Source: Glandiceps talaboti (taxonomy: Eukaryota; Hemichordata; Enteropneusta; Spengelidae). From it: 64,000 nt of DNA. The notes under the pieces are model-generated. The model did not search any database, was not told the origin of the DNA, and worked only from the letters and a program-made list of their open reading frames with translations. The first letter of the stretch is position 1; every line of letters starts with the position of its first letter. Positions 12,560 to 26,379 of the stretch are shown here, in pieces. Location of the stretch: assembly GCF_964340395.1 (NCBI RefSeq), contig NC_135556.1, positions 25,753,723 to 25,817,722 of the forward strand. Reading direction: 5' to 3'. The translations under genes and the position numbers were made by a program.

Positions 12560-15373
12560 CTCTCTATCCGTTTCTGAGATTGGCATACTAGATTGTGAAC
12601 AATGATTGGCTCGGCATTCAGAGTTATCGTTGAACAGATTCTGGAGAGTGACTGAAGAACCGACTCCTGATTGGCTGTCAAATGTTCCAGAATGTAACAC
12701 ACCAGGTGTGCCACATGTCAGATCAGGTGATTGTTGCATAGCTAAGTAAGCTTCTACTGTGCTGCTAACATTCTGTGGTGTTACTGTCCGACTTGTTGAT
12801 TTACTGGCACTAAAAAGGTTTTCTTCTCTCCGGAAACTGTATGTTCTGATTGCTTTCTCATTGCTACGACAGCAAATGACGGCCACCACAGCAATAATGA
12901 CAAGCAGACACACAAAAGCTGCAAGGGCTAGAACAAAAATTCCTGCAAGGGTCGCTGTAAATGCAGTGCTTTTCTCATTCATTGGTAAACCTTCAGTTAA
13001 ATTCACAAAATCTGCGAAGTCTATGAATGATAGATTGACTGGTAAATCAGAAATGATTATGTTAACCTTTGTGGTATCGCTTCTTGGTTCTAAACCTTTA
13101 TCCGATACATTTATGGTCAGTTGATGTAAACCTTCCCAGATACTTTGCAGTTCTTTCACAGTATAGATCTCTCCAGTAGTTTTACTGATTTGGAAAATTC
13201 CTAGAGAATTTCCATGCTGGATGTTATACTGTAGCTGTCCATTATCATCTTCATCAGCATCATCTGCCTGGATTGCTGTTACAGCAAGACCTGGTTTCGC
13301 TGCCAGTGCCACAATGACCACATTATTGTCTTTTTTAGGAAATGAAATAACTGGAGGATTGTCATTTACATCCAGTATATCAATGTTTACAGTCACACTG
13401 TCCATTTTAGACTCATGGCCATGATCTGCTACCATGACAACCATACTACAAAATGTCTCTTCTTCATAGTCAAATATTACATCTGAGAATATTTCCCCTG
13501 TGTCTATATCAATACGAAATTTAGGATTCTCCTCATAATATGACAACTTTCCATTTTCACCTGAATCTTGATCAGTAGCTGTTACCCTGCCAACTGGACT
13601 ACCCTTTTCCACGTTTTCAAAGATGGAGAAATAATATATGCTCTGTGAAAACATTGGTGCATTGTCATTTTCATCTATGACATGGAGTTCCACAGTGGCA
13701 TCACTACATAGTTTTGGTCTTCCTCCATCACAGGCAGACACTATGATGTCATATCTAACCACACCTTCGCCATCCAAAACACCTTTGGCGGTGATTTCAC
13801 CTAAACTGCTATCTATTTCAAAGACATGCTGAAGATTTAAGAGAATATATTCAATTTCACCCCTTCGTCCCAGATCTGGATCTATTGCTGTTACTATGGC
13901 AACCACCCCACCAGCTTCGTTATTTTCAGGAATTCTTTCCTCATAAGTTTCTTCCGTGAAAAGTGGACGGTTGTCATTTTCGTCTAGAAGTGTTATTAGA
14001 AAGTGTCTAACTGTTGTCTTTCGTTGAAGCCCAACGTCAGTTGCTATAATTGTTAAGTTGTAGACTGGGATTGTCTCTCTGTCAAGGACAGTATCTGTAA
14101 CTAGTTTGTACAATTCATACGGATAAATCTCCTCCAGTTTAAAATGACTACTTCCAGTTAACATAAGGTGTACTTCCCCGTTTTCATTCGTATCTCTGTC
14201 ATAAACACTCACGTACACGATTTCTTCGCCAATGGGTACACTCTCAGATATAACAGCACCGTCTCCGTTGCCATTGTCAGAATTAAAGTTTATTTGTGGA
14301 AAGTTGTCATTTTCGTCTTTCACGTTGATGAATAACGTTGCATACGCAGGTATAGGTGACAAGCCCATATCGATGGCTTGTACAACAATTTGAAACGTCT
14401 GATCGGTCTCGTAATCTAAAGCTTGTAAAGTTGTAACCTTCCCAGATACTGGATCGATACTGAACAAGTTTAACAGCCTTGTAGGCGTCCGCCTACTAAA
14501 GGAATAAGCGATTCTACTATTTTCCCCGTGGTCTAAATCCGTTGCATTTATATCTACGAGTTCGACCCCAGGTGCTTGATTTTCTTTAATTTCAGTTGAG
14601 TAGCTAGTATTTTGGAAGACCGGACTGTGATCGTTCGCGTCGATTAAACTTATGTTAATTAAAGCTGAACCGCTCCTTGATGGGGTTCCGAAGTCTTTTG
14701 CTATAAGTTCTAATTCATAAAAACTGATCTGTTCTCTGTCAAGGGGTGTAAGCACCACAATTTCGGTAACTTCCACCCCTTCTAGAGGGCTGAAGTATGT
14801 ATGTAACCCAAAAGTATCTGAATATGTATTAAATAATTCGTAACTTTTAACTGCATTGTCACCTGTATCTGGATCCTCAGCAAAAAGTGAACCCCCCTGG
14901 GGAAATCTTGAACCAACGCTCGCCGTTTCTGCAATATCCAACCAGATGACATCTTGTTGGAAAGTTGGTGTGTGATCATTTAAATCTAAAACTTCAACTC
15001 GCACCTTGACAAACCGAATACCCCGCGTTTCAAATTGTATAATTACTTCATGGATGCATGTCTCTATTCCTGGGCACATTTCTTCTCGGTCTACAGTTTT
15101 CCTGGTAGACAAAACACCATCCATCGCATTCAAAGAAAGAAAAGTGTCATTCACTGAAGTTGGTGAGAAAAATTGGAAGTCACGTGAGAGTAGGGAGTTG
15201 AGAGATAGATCCGAAATTAGGTCCCCCACCTCCAAGCCTGGTGGTTGCTCTTCATAAATAGCATAGTCGATATCGAAGGCGTTCACACATAATATCGAGG
15301 TTAAAATTATTGCACCAAACACGACGCTGTGAACGGTCGAAGTCCGTATGTGAGAGCACGGAGTAAAAGTCAT
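12560..15373 (-). CDS. Non-clustered-type protocadherin, main exon (7 EC repeats, TM, start of tail)
   Basis: This exon encodes 938 residues of a calcium-dependent homophilic adhesion protein of the plasma membrane. The N-terminus (about 1-33) is a signal peptide. Seven cadherin repeats follow, with calcium-linker motifs DLNDHTP (130-136), DANDHSP (245-251), DENDNFP (353-359), DENDNRP (464-470), DENDNAP (567-573) and DVNDNPP (668-674). EC7 ends near 780 with a degenerate IISDLPVN. EC1 carries DREEMCPGIETC (95-106), the CX5C loop characteristic of protocadherins. A membrane segment spans about 808-835, followed by CCRSNEK. The tail has PQNVSSTVEAY and ends SETDRE at a GAG/GTAAGT donor, phase 0. 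Seven repeats resemble delta-1 protocadherins; tail motifs are insufficient to name an orthologue. The start ATG at 15373 precedes the only hydrophobic leader. A single-exon ectodomain is usual for the family. Confidence 0.95.
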
Positions 15374-16100
15374 TGTTACCTATTCAACGTACAAAAAGCA
15401 CAGTTGTATGGCTTCGTTGGGTAGTTAAAACGTTAACAAAAGGAACGGTGACGTCTTGAAAGAAAACAGCTACCGCATCTCCGTACGACCGATGTCCGAG
15501 ATATATCTCACCGTTGTACTAGCTAGTATACGTTACAACGATATCAGATCCTACGTTTGATGATACACACTCGAAGTCCACTACTACCATGTGACGACCT
15601 GCACATGAAACCATGGTATATGTAGCGTTTACTGGACGGGAACAGGATGTTGTGTCTACGTGAACAACCGTAAGTTTACCAATCTCACGGAGTGACAAAA
15701 AGTTTGGCAAACAGGTAAAGCATAAATGACATTTTAGTGGCTAGCCAAAGCAGGAAGTGTCATAATTAGTCATTTGTAGATATTTTCCGGTTGTTGTAAC
15801 AATTTTACCGTCCTCCAGGTTCGGGTTATTGATGAAGGCGTCGGATAGCTGTAGCATCAATCTGTGTACGCACCGTTGATTGTCCACACGAGTGCTCGCA
15901 GCCAAACAAACAATGGGTGAGGTACACGGTAAACTACTTCAATCTTGCTTCGTGTAAATGTACACACATAAGTTCATAAAGCCGGAGTAAAGTCCCACTC
16001 TCTGCTCATCCACCTGCCGACGATTATTCAATTTCCACGACAATTTATCTGAGTCGAAATAAAACAGGAAAGATCCTCTTGTCTCGATGTTGGTTTCCGT
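15374..16100 (-). promoter_or_regulatory. 5' flank / probable 5'UTR and promoter region of the protocadherin
   Basis: Sequence immediately upstream of the protocadherin ATG. CpG dinucleotides are frequent here and in the first third of the main exon, in contrast to the CpG-poor intron and 3' part. I see no clear TATA box or initiator that fixes the start. Short frames within (15519-15710 minus, 16087-16290 plus) have no family resemblance. Promoter status is inferred from position and composition only. Confidence 0.4.
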
Positions 16101-18120
16101 TGCTGCTTCGTCTCTTTATCCAACTCTAAGTCTCGTCGATATCGGTGCTTTAAAAAATGTTACTCCTCGGGGAATTTCCACTCGTTTTTGGGACCACGCA
16201 AAACACAAGGCACGAAGAGAAACGCTTCACTTAGAAATAGTAAACTACACTTCACACTGCTGCACCTGGTTCAGGCAACGACTATTGTAAAATAGGGGTG
16301 GCAGCTTACTTAAAGTTAGCAAAACAATGTAGGTCCTGAAATTTTGCTGGTTACATGCACAGTCGTTATCAATTTGTCGCAGAACTATTTAAATTGAGGT
16401 GTGAAAGTAATAAATTTACGATGTTATTCGACAGCATTTCGAAACAATATCAATTCATTAAACTGATCTTGTACAAAATGGATTCGACTAGCATACCGCA
16501 ACAGTCAGAATGTACTAATAATTTTCACCTGAAAGCTGTTATGCCCGAAGACCCCGATAGACGCGTGGCACGTGCTTCATCTTAAATGGTAATACACTTT
16601 ACTGCTTTGAATATTGACTCTATTAAAAATTAACATAACAATTCATCGTGTCTTTTCACTTTCTTTGGCAGGCCATCATTTATACTAAATCTTATTGTTC
16701 TTCACAACAAAGAAGTTTTGTTCAGTTGACGAAACGGCGTGCGACCAGCATTTGGATTACAAATCAAAGAATTGTTTATCATTTTGCAGCCAATGGTCTA
16801 CTTTCTTCACGTGGTTTTAAATGTCGAGGAACGCGGTTTAAGGTGAAACAGCGGCACAAGATACAGACGTAATACACCTTATAATTCAAACAGTATAACC
16901 AGTGGCACCAACGCAAAGAAAAGGATCAGGGTTGTTTCCGCCGAATGAAAAGCTATTGATGAAAAGTGAAAGAACATTCAGTCCAAGGCACGCGAACTTT
17001 TCAAAGTAACTGAGCTCCGGATATTAATTACCTCTCTGTCGTCATCTCACTCTTTCATTCTTTTGCATCTATCGTCTGTCTTTCTCTCTTCTGGCTTTCT
17101 TACTTTTTGTCTCCCTTTCTGAATCATTCTTATTTTCGACAACTGTATCTATTTATGTTCAGACCACGTGATAAGGCATGTACTTAAAAGGGCCGAGAGA
17201 AGTCACCAGACTTACTGAAAATACCAACATGCATTGTATGCATGTGGTGTCAGACCGGGAGGTAATGCATAATGATGCAATGTAACCACGAGCATTGTTT
17301 ACACTGGTAGAAACTTCAGACGCAGGACCTTTTTGAGATTTGAATTCATCGTGGTCTAGTTGATGTAATGTTTAGGACGTACGCGTTCCCATTGGAAATC
17401 GTGTTATGCAAATTGCTGATCAATGTACCTAATTACATTTATAAATATAACACACAATTAATTGAGTATATCCCACGATTAGGCTGCCATTATATCTCAT
17501 CAAATTATCGTAAATATTTTATTCAGTATTAGTGATATTGCGCAGTTACGTCCAGTGGACGCATTAAAATATTGCAGGTACAGTTATTGCGTGGCACACA
17601 ACCGTGGTAAATTTATGACAATGTGGCAAAGAATCGAAAAGGGGTCGCGATAAACAAACGTGGAACGGTGAAATGAACAGGCATCAACCTTATTAGTGCC
17701 ACTGTCTCTTACTATGATGTGGGAACTTGAATGCAGTCATGACACTTTCTCCCGCTTCTGAAGGAATAATCACAAAAGGATTAAAGATGTTATTAGCAAA
17801 TGCTCTTTAAACAGATGACAATGCGATATTTTGCATCATATTACGGTTACCATCCCACCAAATGTGTGAACCGAGTACCGCATACCCGCATAGATTGTAT
17901 TGTATTGATCTGTTCTCCAAGGCAGAGAATCGAATCTACGAGATACAATATTAACAACTGACCAGGGACAAGTAATTCAGCAACTACACATCAACAGCGT
18001 TATCAATCATATATGAGGAAAGTGAAACTGGTTGATTATATTTGGTGTTATGAGGAGATCTTGAATGTTATAAATAGCGCGCTGTTCTGATAATATCGGA
18101 AGGTAGTTGCAATAATTGCA
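16101..18120. other. Intergenic, no gene recognised
   Basis: CpG-containing unique-looking DNA upstream of the protocadherin. Open frames of 60-76 codons on the plus strand (16355-16585, 16648-16872) match nothing I know and have no splice context that stands out. A short E-box-rich stretch ACGCGTGGCACGTGC lies near 16561. I see nothing else here. Confidence 0.5.
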
Positions 18121-18285
18121 GTGTTCGTTGTGGTTTTCAGTTGTTTGGGGGTTTTTTAGCTCTTTTTTAGCTTTTTTTTTCGTTCCGATGTTTAACTGGA
18201 AAGCGTTTTCCAATTAAACATCGGAACGGGAAAAAACCTAAAAAGCAGAAGAAAAAAACAACAACTAAAAACCACAACGAACGCT
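18121..18285. repeat. Long inverted repeat (foldback), about 80-bp arms
   Basis: The core arms CGTTCCGATGTTTAACTGGA (from 18181) and its complement (ending 18228) match with one mismatch around a four-base loop at 18203-18206. Pairing continues outward with indels through T-rich/A-rich tracts to GTTCGTTGTGGTTTT (18123) and AAAACCACAACGAAC (right end about 18282). Weak similarity may extend a further 80 bp on each side (ATAGCG on both arms). It could be a foldback transposon remnant or a recent inverted duplication; no terminal duplication was established. Confidence 0.9.
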
Positions 18286-20409
18286 ACTGATTGGAAGGAT
18301 GTATATTGAATTATCTTGTGTCTTCCTTCTTTCAACTTCAGTATTGTGTACGCTATTAAAATAGTGTAGCCGTGAATGCGTAATTCGCCAGTACAAAAGA
18401 CAAGTGTGTAACCATGGGCAACAATTTTAAAGAATGCATTGCCCTGCACTTAGAACACACACCAGCGAAGTTGATACAATGTGGACATTAGTCACGTGAC
18501 AAAATCGCCTCTCAAGTTGCATTGGGCTTCAGAACCATAGAGGGACTGTGCTTAGTGGCTTATAGTATCCTTACAAGTAAAATACAACGAGTAAATATTT
18601 GTTAACCCTAACCCTAGCTGCATAAGTTCATATAAATTTAGATTAAAAAAACGACTTGACCCGATTACAGTCTGGCTCCACATGCCGTATCGTCATTGGG
18701 GTCGTACTCGGCGACACTCGAGTCAGGACGCGGATGTCCACTCACTCACGTGCAGCGACCCTCACCGATGAAGAAACAAAGGAATACACGATTTCCTGAC
18801 CTGTATCTTGAAACTTCTTTTGAAATTCTCCATGTTTATTGACGATGGCAGCTTACTTTGCGACTGACAAAGCGTATTAAAGATTACACGCAATCATCTA
18901 TTCAAATGCAGAATTACTTATCCATTTTAAGATGCCATCTTTTCTCTGTTTACCATCACAAGGGGGCTTTAATTGGGTGTGAGAAATCGCGGCCCTGTCG
19001 ATCTATTTACGAACAAAGGGAGAACATTTTCAATCTTCCATCGGAAAAGGGATTACCACATTCCAAACCGATTTTTTCCCTATTCTAAGATTATTCATCC
19101 GTCGAAGTTCCGATCGAAGACAGCCATCTGTCCTTTGTTTCTATTTTAAAAACGAACATATTTGGTTGTGTATGGGCTAACATTGTACCTAAAACTTAGG
19201 AAAATTATCGACTGAGGAATACTGAAATAATCGTTTTGAGGGTCATCATTTCGTCATTGCTATTATTAGTAACCTGTTATCGATAAACCATATTTCGAAG
19301 CATTTCATTCCTCAATTACCTCATCCGTATACGTATAGGTAAGACTCTTACTTGTCTGTGGTATACTGTATTACAATACAACATATCACGGTACAGCATA
19401 GCGTATTAAGGTATGGTACAGCACAATGCATCATGGTACGGTACAGCACAGCACATGTACAGCGTAACACGGTACAGCACAGCACATTGTGTCCAAACAG
19501 ACATTTACATTTTAACGAGGTGTACCCGCTGTGGGATGTAAATGCAAATTATTGTATGTAAATGTTCTCGGAAATTGTTCAACGTTAACTTATAAATGCA
19601 ACTCTGTGTAGGAAATATTTACGTCTTCTGTTATGTTACACCTTATGCCCTTTATCTGTCATAATGTTGACATATTGTTTGACATGTACGGGATTAGCAG
19701 TCCTCTACCGGAGCTAATATTAAAGTTTGTGTAGCGGGTTATAACCACCTCCTTGTCTGAGTTGCCGCTGAAGTCTTATCAGTATTGGATAGTGTAAGAC
19801 AAAGGGGGACTTAATAGAAGGTGTGAATTGGGTTGACCTTTGTAGTTCAAGTAAAACCAGTCCGGCAAAGTCAGAAACCATATGCCTGCACATGGAAGTA
19901 TAGAAGGGGAGCCTACATGGTCTCAAGAATGAAATGCAAGAGTACGACCCGGATCAAAATAATTTGCCAAAATTACGAGGAGAACTTAATTACGGAGAAA
20001 AATAGTTGTGGCGAGTAGTATTAAAAATAAGTCATACTACTGTACCATGAATGGAGTAGTGACTGCACAGTAAGGGTTTAAGGATGAAGGGCACAACTGT
20101 TACCATTCAAAAGAAACGGTAAACATTTAAAAAACGAATTTTACACATATCTTCATATGAGCTACACTATAATATTAGACACGTCTCGTTGTTCAGTCAT
20201 ATCAGGGCTTGTGAATGTTGTATGGCTTATTTCTTCGCCGTGAACACTGCATGCTGTGTGTGTCCTCGCCCGAATGTGTACACTTTTATCTCAGTTATTA
20301 TCATCACCTAGCCTGGCAAGGGGTGAGACAGTGTGTACTTTATCTTAATCTAGTCTAGCAAGGGTGAGATGGACTAATCCTGCCATCCTGTGAACTTGTC
20401 GGGCATAAG
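18286..20409. other. Intergenic, no gene recognised
   Basis: Contains a perfect 10-bp palindrome GTCACGTGAC (18491-18500), a short GGTACAGCACA-type degenerate repeat at 19385-19490, and two similar segments AGCCTGGCAAGGGGTGAGAC and AGTCTAGCAAGGGTGAGAT at 20309-20372. No coding exon is supported. Confidence 0.5.
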
Positions 20410-20484
20410 TACAATAGACACCGGTGGAAAGATAAACAACGCGGCTCCGCCTTGTTGTTTATCTTTCCACCGGTGTCTATTGTA
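20410..20484. repeat. Near-perfect 75-bp hairpin palindrome
   Basis: Arms of 31 bp (20410-20440 and 20454-20484) are exactly complementary, containing ACACCGGTGGAAAGATAAAC. The 13-base centre itself contains GCGGCTCCGC, which pairs GCGG with CCGC, so the stem continues to about 35 bp with a small bulge. Exact identity of arms implies recent origin or active conservation. It is unlike any tRNA and has no flanking gene. Confidence 0.95.
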
Positions 20485-20791
20485 TACTTCAGGGATGATG
20501 TTGTTGTGAAGCCAAACATCGGTTACCATAGTAACAGTTGTATCTCGTTAACTGTCCTAAACCATGCAGGCAGCTGTTTGCTATTGTAAACGCTGTCAAC
20601 GGTTCTATGAATAGTTGAATTGTAATTAATCAGGATCACCGTCAGTCCTGGAGTGACTCTAGGGTCTATCATATAATTGAAACGTCCACGTCTAGACGTT
20701 GTAAGAGAATGCAAAGACCCAAATGAATATCATTCATATAATAGTCTGTCATGATTTTAAAAAAAAAAAATCATATAACTAAGCGCACGAG

Positions 20792-20965
<174 letters not shown>

Positions 20966-23900
20966 AGAAGTACTTCTGTGATAAACTCTTCCCATGATAC
21001 CCTCCCAACCAGTGAAATCGTATTTTGTCCAACTATATGTCTTTCAAAACAGACTAGCCTACGCAATAATGAAAGGCTATTGAATTCTTCGATAGACATG
21101 TTTGGTATTCACGTCATAAGAATACACTCACTGGATTAGAAGTCACAAATACAACCGGTGTTTTGTTCGTACACGTGCACGTGCCTGTAAACATAATTCA
21201 CTATTATCCGATCAAGAATAAGTGACTGACAACATATGTGACCTGGAATTTAAAACGTTACGATCACTTAATCGACGCTAGTTTACGGTTTGCGTAGAAT
21301 CTAATAGAAACGTTACTCGTTCATCTACACATTGTGGAGATGTGGCCCTAAAAGTTGACGTAGAGAGACACGAATATAAGCCTAGCTACTAAACCAGTGA
21401 GCAATTTTCTAGAGATGTCTTTAGAACTATTAAAATCCCGTTATGAACAGCTTTTTAACCAGGCTCTTAAATACACGACACAAAATTTACCGCTAAGGAC
21501 AGGTTTTTAGATAGGAAATGTTATCAAAGTTGTATTGTTACAGACTGTAAAATAATACCCTATGTACTTCACATAATCTTTGTATCCATTCATTCGATTT
21601 TAACTCTTTGTAGCTAAGATTGCTTTACGTGACTATAATCTAAATTTGGGTCCATGGAAACAATCTCATACATATACATACACAATACTGTCTTATTACA
21701 TTTCTGGACAATCCTGACTGACACTTCAGGCGTGTTGAAGAGTGTTGTGATGAGCTGAACGTTATTACATCTTCCAAATGTTTCAAAATGTAAGTTTCCT
21801 TTCTTACAAAAAATTCTCGTTTCCTTATACAGTAAATCATTTCAGTGAAAAACATTGGAAATATCTTTCAAGGAGCATACTGTACTGTTTGTCTGAATCA
21901 AACCGGTTTTGTATATGTATATATTTAATATTTGAAATCTCGAGTCGTACAGGAGGGGGAAACAGAACAATGACACAATTTTGCTTGAAGCCATTAAGCC
22001 AAATTTCAGGCATTTCCAAGTTTGATTATAAGATTTCCAATATATTCAGGCTGAAACGCTCATAGCCCAAGAAAAAACAATAAGGCAGCCAGCATATATC
22101 ATAACCATGGCTTTCTTTCTTGTTAAATGGAAAAGTCCCACGCTCGATAAAGCAGCAACCATTTTTAGGTACCCGTTGGTCTTTCTACGATCTTCTACGG
22201 GCATCGTAAAGAACTGCATGAGGACAGGCACGCCAGAACATGCGTCACCATCCGACTTCCATGTTCGTATGCGCGCTCGTCTTCTGGCCATGAAAAACGG
22301 ACACGGAAAAGGTAATGTCACGAAATGTCACCTTCAAGTTGATAGGGGGAAAAACTATAGACGAATAATACACCGTTTCAAAGTCAACATGTTCCATTTC
22401 AGAGATGGTGAGGCTTTGCAGGTGTAAATAGAGTCATTTATAAGTTGTATTGGACACGCTGTTAAAGCTCGTTACCACAGTTGACGGTAAATCTGCTGGT
22501 CTGATGATAGTGTGGGAAACACTTCACACGTATAGATTACCAGATGGTGTTTTAAATATAGACCGTCCTGTACTACTCAGTATGAGCTAGTCTGACTTAC
22601 GATGACCATGTCTCCTAAGTGTTTTATCCCTGGAAGTATAGATGCACATATCAAATTTTAATATTTACCCAATTTCAGAATTATCATGAAAAATTTACGA
22701 GCACTCGGATAAATTTGGTAGAATAGTAGCCCCGTTAACATATTTTCCAGTGCGCATACCGATTATACCAGTAATTTACCGTTCACTCGATAGACGTTTG
22801 CATAAAGTTTCCATAAATAGCAAATAATATAGCCATCATATTTACAACAAGGTTGCTACACAACAGTCATAAGTACACGAAGTAATAATGATGATAGGGG
22901 TATGTTTACACAGCTCTGAATCTCGCGTCATTTTGCGGTATATCATGAGATGTACGTTGTACACACACCCGCATGAACCCCCCCCACCCTCCCCAACACA
23001 CATACATCATTACGTAGAATAGTTCTCGACTTTGCATAACCTGCCTTGTTGCTCGTCTGTTATATATGATGTGTATGGCCGTTCACCACTAAGCTGCCGT
23101 ATGGTATCTATATATAACCGGCTACATTTACACTTCACTATCTGCACACATATATACATATCGGACAATTGCTCTGTGAAGAACATAAAATGTTAGGATA
23201 TTCATTCTGATTTATTGTAACGTTACAATTTACACTTAAATAAACTAAGTCTTGTGATTTTTGACAATTTTGCAAATGCGCAATAATCGACTAAACCAAA
23301 CATATTGTATATAGGCTTACATACCTATTGTACCAGCAACAGGAAACTTTAGACAATAGAGAGTATGTATACACTAAAAATATATACAATAACTGTTAAC
23401 ACATGATGAATAATACACAATTTTCAATTATCATAATTATTTGTAGTCCCGTTCTCGTATATGCGATTTACACACCATTTCAGAAAGGAGTCCAGAACAC
23501 TCAACAGACGCCGAGATGATTCATTTTAGCATCGAAAGATATAATTCAAGCCTCCCTTGTCTACCATTTCCCCACCTGTGGGACCAAGAGATTACCTTCA
23601 ATGGTTTGTTTACATTCTAGCCTATCCTTTGAGATGGGCAATATTTAGTTTTGTAATAAAAATGTTCTAATTTTTATAAACATTTAGTTGTAGAAAAGCT
23701 TATAACATCCATTACAGAGATCAATAAAAATATACATTCCTTATCTTGTCTTTTGTTTAACGATTTCAATTGCAGATTTGAATAATATCACGCTTATATT
23801 AAATATTCATAACGATGTCAGGTCTGTGTTCAAAATATACTGTACAACCCCGCATTATTTTCTTCTGCATGAATTCTGGTATGCAAAATCATGAATTTTC

Positions 23901-24780
23901 AATATTTACGATTTTTAATTACATTGTAAATGGATATTTCAAATCTATTGTGAATTCTTTAAAATACATTTTGCATTAGACTGTGGTTCGCGGCTTGGTA
24001 CCTTGTGGATCTTTCCTGGCGATGTTTACATAGAAAGGAAGTTCGGTGAGTGGGTTCTTGGTACAGTGCGTAATTCTTCGTAAAGTCATTGAAAAGTGTA
24101 ATGTATCAATGCATCTGACTTGAATCGGTTATTGGACGATGAAGTTAATAAAGTAGGGTGCTGATGTCACCATGCTACATTATGTCGCCGTGCTAGTCTA
24201 CTACAATGTATTCTAGACAAGATTTCTCGGTATTACTCCTGAATAAATCTGATTAAAGTCTGATTTAGAAGTAGACTCGGTGTGTTTTATTTACCGTCAA
24301 CCGTTTTCATCTTTTACATGTTCTCTGAGATTCTCTTCTCCAGATCAATGAATTTTGTCCACCTCTTGAGAAAAGTCGTAATCTCTGAAGATCACCGATG
24401 GTATGCCCAAGGTATGCAACCGAACATGTAAATATATGATCAACTCTGTAGCTACCGTGACTTGCTGTGAATATAGCAAAATGGATTTTTACCATATAAT
24501 GAACCAGACTCTAGTATCCTGATTTGAAAGTATAGTGAATTCAAAGTTTAAAACATATATAGAGAGTCTATCACAGAGAGACTATCAGTAATGTATTAAA
24601 TTACAACCTTTTACATGTACTAAGATTGATTCTATCATACATTTCTAACCCAAATGTCAGAGTTTTCCTACTGAGAGGTTTAAGAGCCGACACAAAGAAT
24701 GAACATGAATAAAATATTACACCACCACCAACAAAAATAATGGTAGCATAATTATCTAAGTGTGATAGTTTGAACTCTTT
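20966..24780. other. Intergenic, no gene recognised
   Basis: CpG-rich relative to flanks. Two overlapping frames at 22046-22427 (106 codons plus, 91 minus) lie in slightly GC-richer sequence but resemble no family and are not bounded by convincing splice sites. Adjacent CACGTG motifs occur at 21172-21183. A C-rich run is at 22976-22997. No RNA gene was recognised. Confidence 0.5.
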
Positions 24781-24917
24781 GTGCGTGTGCGTGTGCGCGC
24801 GCGCGCGCGTGTGTGTGTATGTGTATGTATGTATGTATGTATGTATGTATGTATGTATGTATGTGTGTGTGTATGTATGTATGTATGTATGTATGTATGT
24901 ATGTATGTATGTATGTA

Positions 24918-24953
<36 letters not shown>
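24781..24953. repeat. Compound (TG)n/(TATG)n microsatellite
   Basis: Alternating GTGCGTG, a GCGCGCGCGC tract, TGTG runs and about 25 TATG units in two blocks, ending in (GT)n. It is open in several frames on both strands as Cys-Val or His-Thr repeats, which is an artefact of composition. The GC/GT alternation is a Z-DNA-prone sequence. Confidence 0.97.
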
Positions 24954-24954
<1 letters not shown>

Positions 24955-26254
24955 CATCGTTTTCGTGTGTGCATCTTATAAGGGAAAACGTGTAGTGATA
25001 TATATGACATACGTGCTTCAAATGGCAAATGACAGTCGTCTTGACCTTTCTTACTATTTGTAACACCCATTATTTTTCCCATACGTAAATTGTGTAAGTT
25101 TTGAGTTTGTATTTTTTATCAAATCGGTATTTTAGTTTCTTTTTCACAAATCTGTATTTTAGTTTCTTTTTCATGTCACCGACGAAGTTTGAAACAACTG
25201 GCGCATGGCTGTATTCTTTTCTTGAAACATTTGGTCGCAATCTTTTTCTCATAAACATTTTCTTTATTTAGCGAGGCTGCTTGTTTACATTATAGACAAC
25301 AGATTTACTGATGTTTTGTTCTGATTGGCATTGAAAATTGGATTTATAGCATGACAGTTTTGTCCTTTCAGCTTTTGGCTGTTACGTTGGACTTTTCAAT
25401 AGTTGATGACTATAAAACCATGAACTTTTTTTATATAAAAAGTAAGAATTCACCAATAAAGTGATAGTATGGAAATAAATATATATTGATTTGTGTATTT
25501 GTAGACCTGTTTGTCTTTGACTCCTATGTAACAGTTTTAATTCAGACATCGACCGCGGGTTTAGATACTATTACCTTGTTTACTAATCGAATGAATAGCA
25601 AATTGCAATAGCATGTGATTAACGATGACTTTCTTCTGAAAAATTTATCTTTCTCGACTGAAAGTCTAGTCGCTCCCAGAGGAATGTTACAATCGAGTTA
25701 GAAGAACACTCCAACGTTCCCCTAGAGTTAAATTTAATGACAGTCGCCCATAAACCGACGTTCTCATTCAATTTAAGGTATAGAAACCCAAATAGGTTAT
25801 AAATACTTTTATTGTGTACCTTTGTACGAAGACATTCTTGACAACATTACAGAACGTTCGTAAAATTTACACCATTTGATGTAGCACCTGAGTCTTACAG
25901 GCCTTGAAATGGTTGGGTGTCATAAAATTTAATGACCTTCGATCAGAATTGTATCTATGAAAGTGTTTGGCAAAACAGATTCTACGACATAATGTGCCAA
26001 GTTATTTCTTCTGAAGGGGAGGGGGTTAATAAGGTGGAATGAGAATTACGTGTGCAACAACAGTTTCCTGCATGAGTTATATTATATATACATGTACATA
26101 TAGATAAGCAAGATAAGCATGTATCAGTGATATCTGAGATGTTTTAAAACAGGATAGCTTGTGCAGGCCACTTCTAAGAATACATGTCAAATATCTGTAG
26201 TAGACATAATTAAGTACAAAATGGAAATACTGTATATTAATATGTTATATGTCT
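24954..26254. other. Intergenic, no gene recognised
   Basis: It contains a 27-bp near-duplicate AAATCGGTATTTTAGTTTC / AAATCTGTATTTTAGTTTC at 25118-25175 and otherwise ordinary AT-rich DNA with scattered CpGs. I see no exon or RNA gene. Confidence 0.5.
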
Positions 26255-26280
26255 CCTCTGTCTGTCTGTCTGCCTGTCTG

Positions 26281-26376
<96 letters not shown>
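26255..26376. repeat. (TCTG)n-(TC)n microsatellite
   Basis: A short TCTG/TGCC block leads into an uninterrupted (TC)n run from about 26287 to 26376, roughly 45 dinucleotides. Leu-Ser and Arg-Glu frames across it are artefacts. Confidence 0.98.

Positions 26377-26379
<3 letters not shown>

Noticed and set aside
12759-15257. Plus-strand frames inside the protocadherin exon
   Set aside because: Shadows of the minus-strand coding sequence, without family resemblance.
18601-18617. Telomere-like TTAACCCTAACCCTAG
   Set aside because: Only two and a half units; too short to mean an interstitial telomere.
22046-22427. Overlapping 106- and 91-codon frames, considered as an exon
   Set aside because: Both strands are open, no family resemblance, no convincing splice sites or partner exon.
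24770-25066. Open frames of Cys-Val, His-Thr and similar repeats
   Set aside because: They arise from the TG/TATG microsatellite on both strands.
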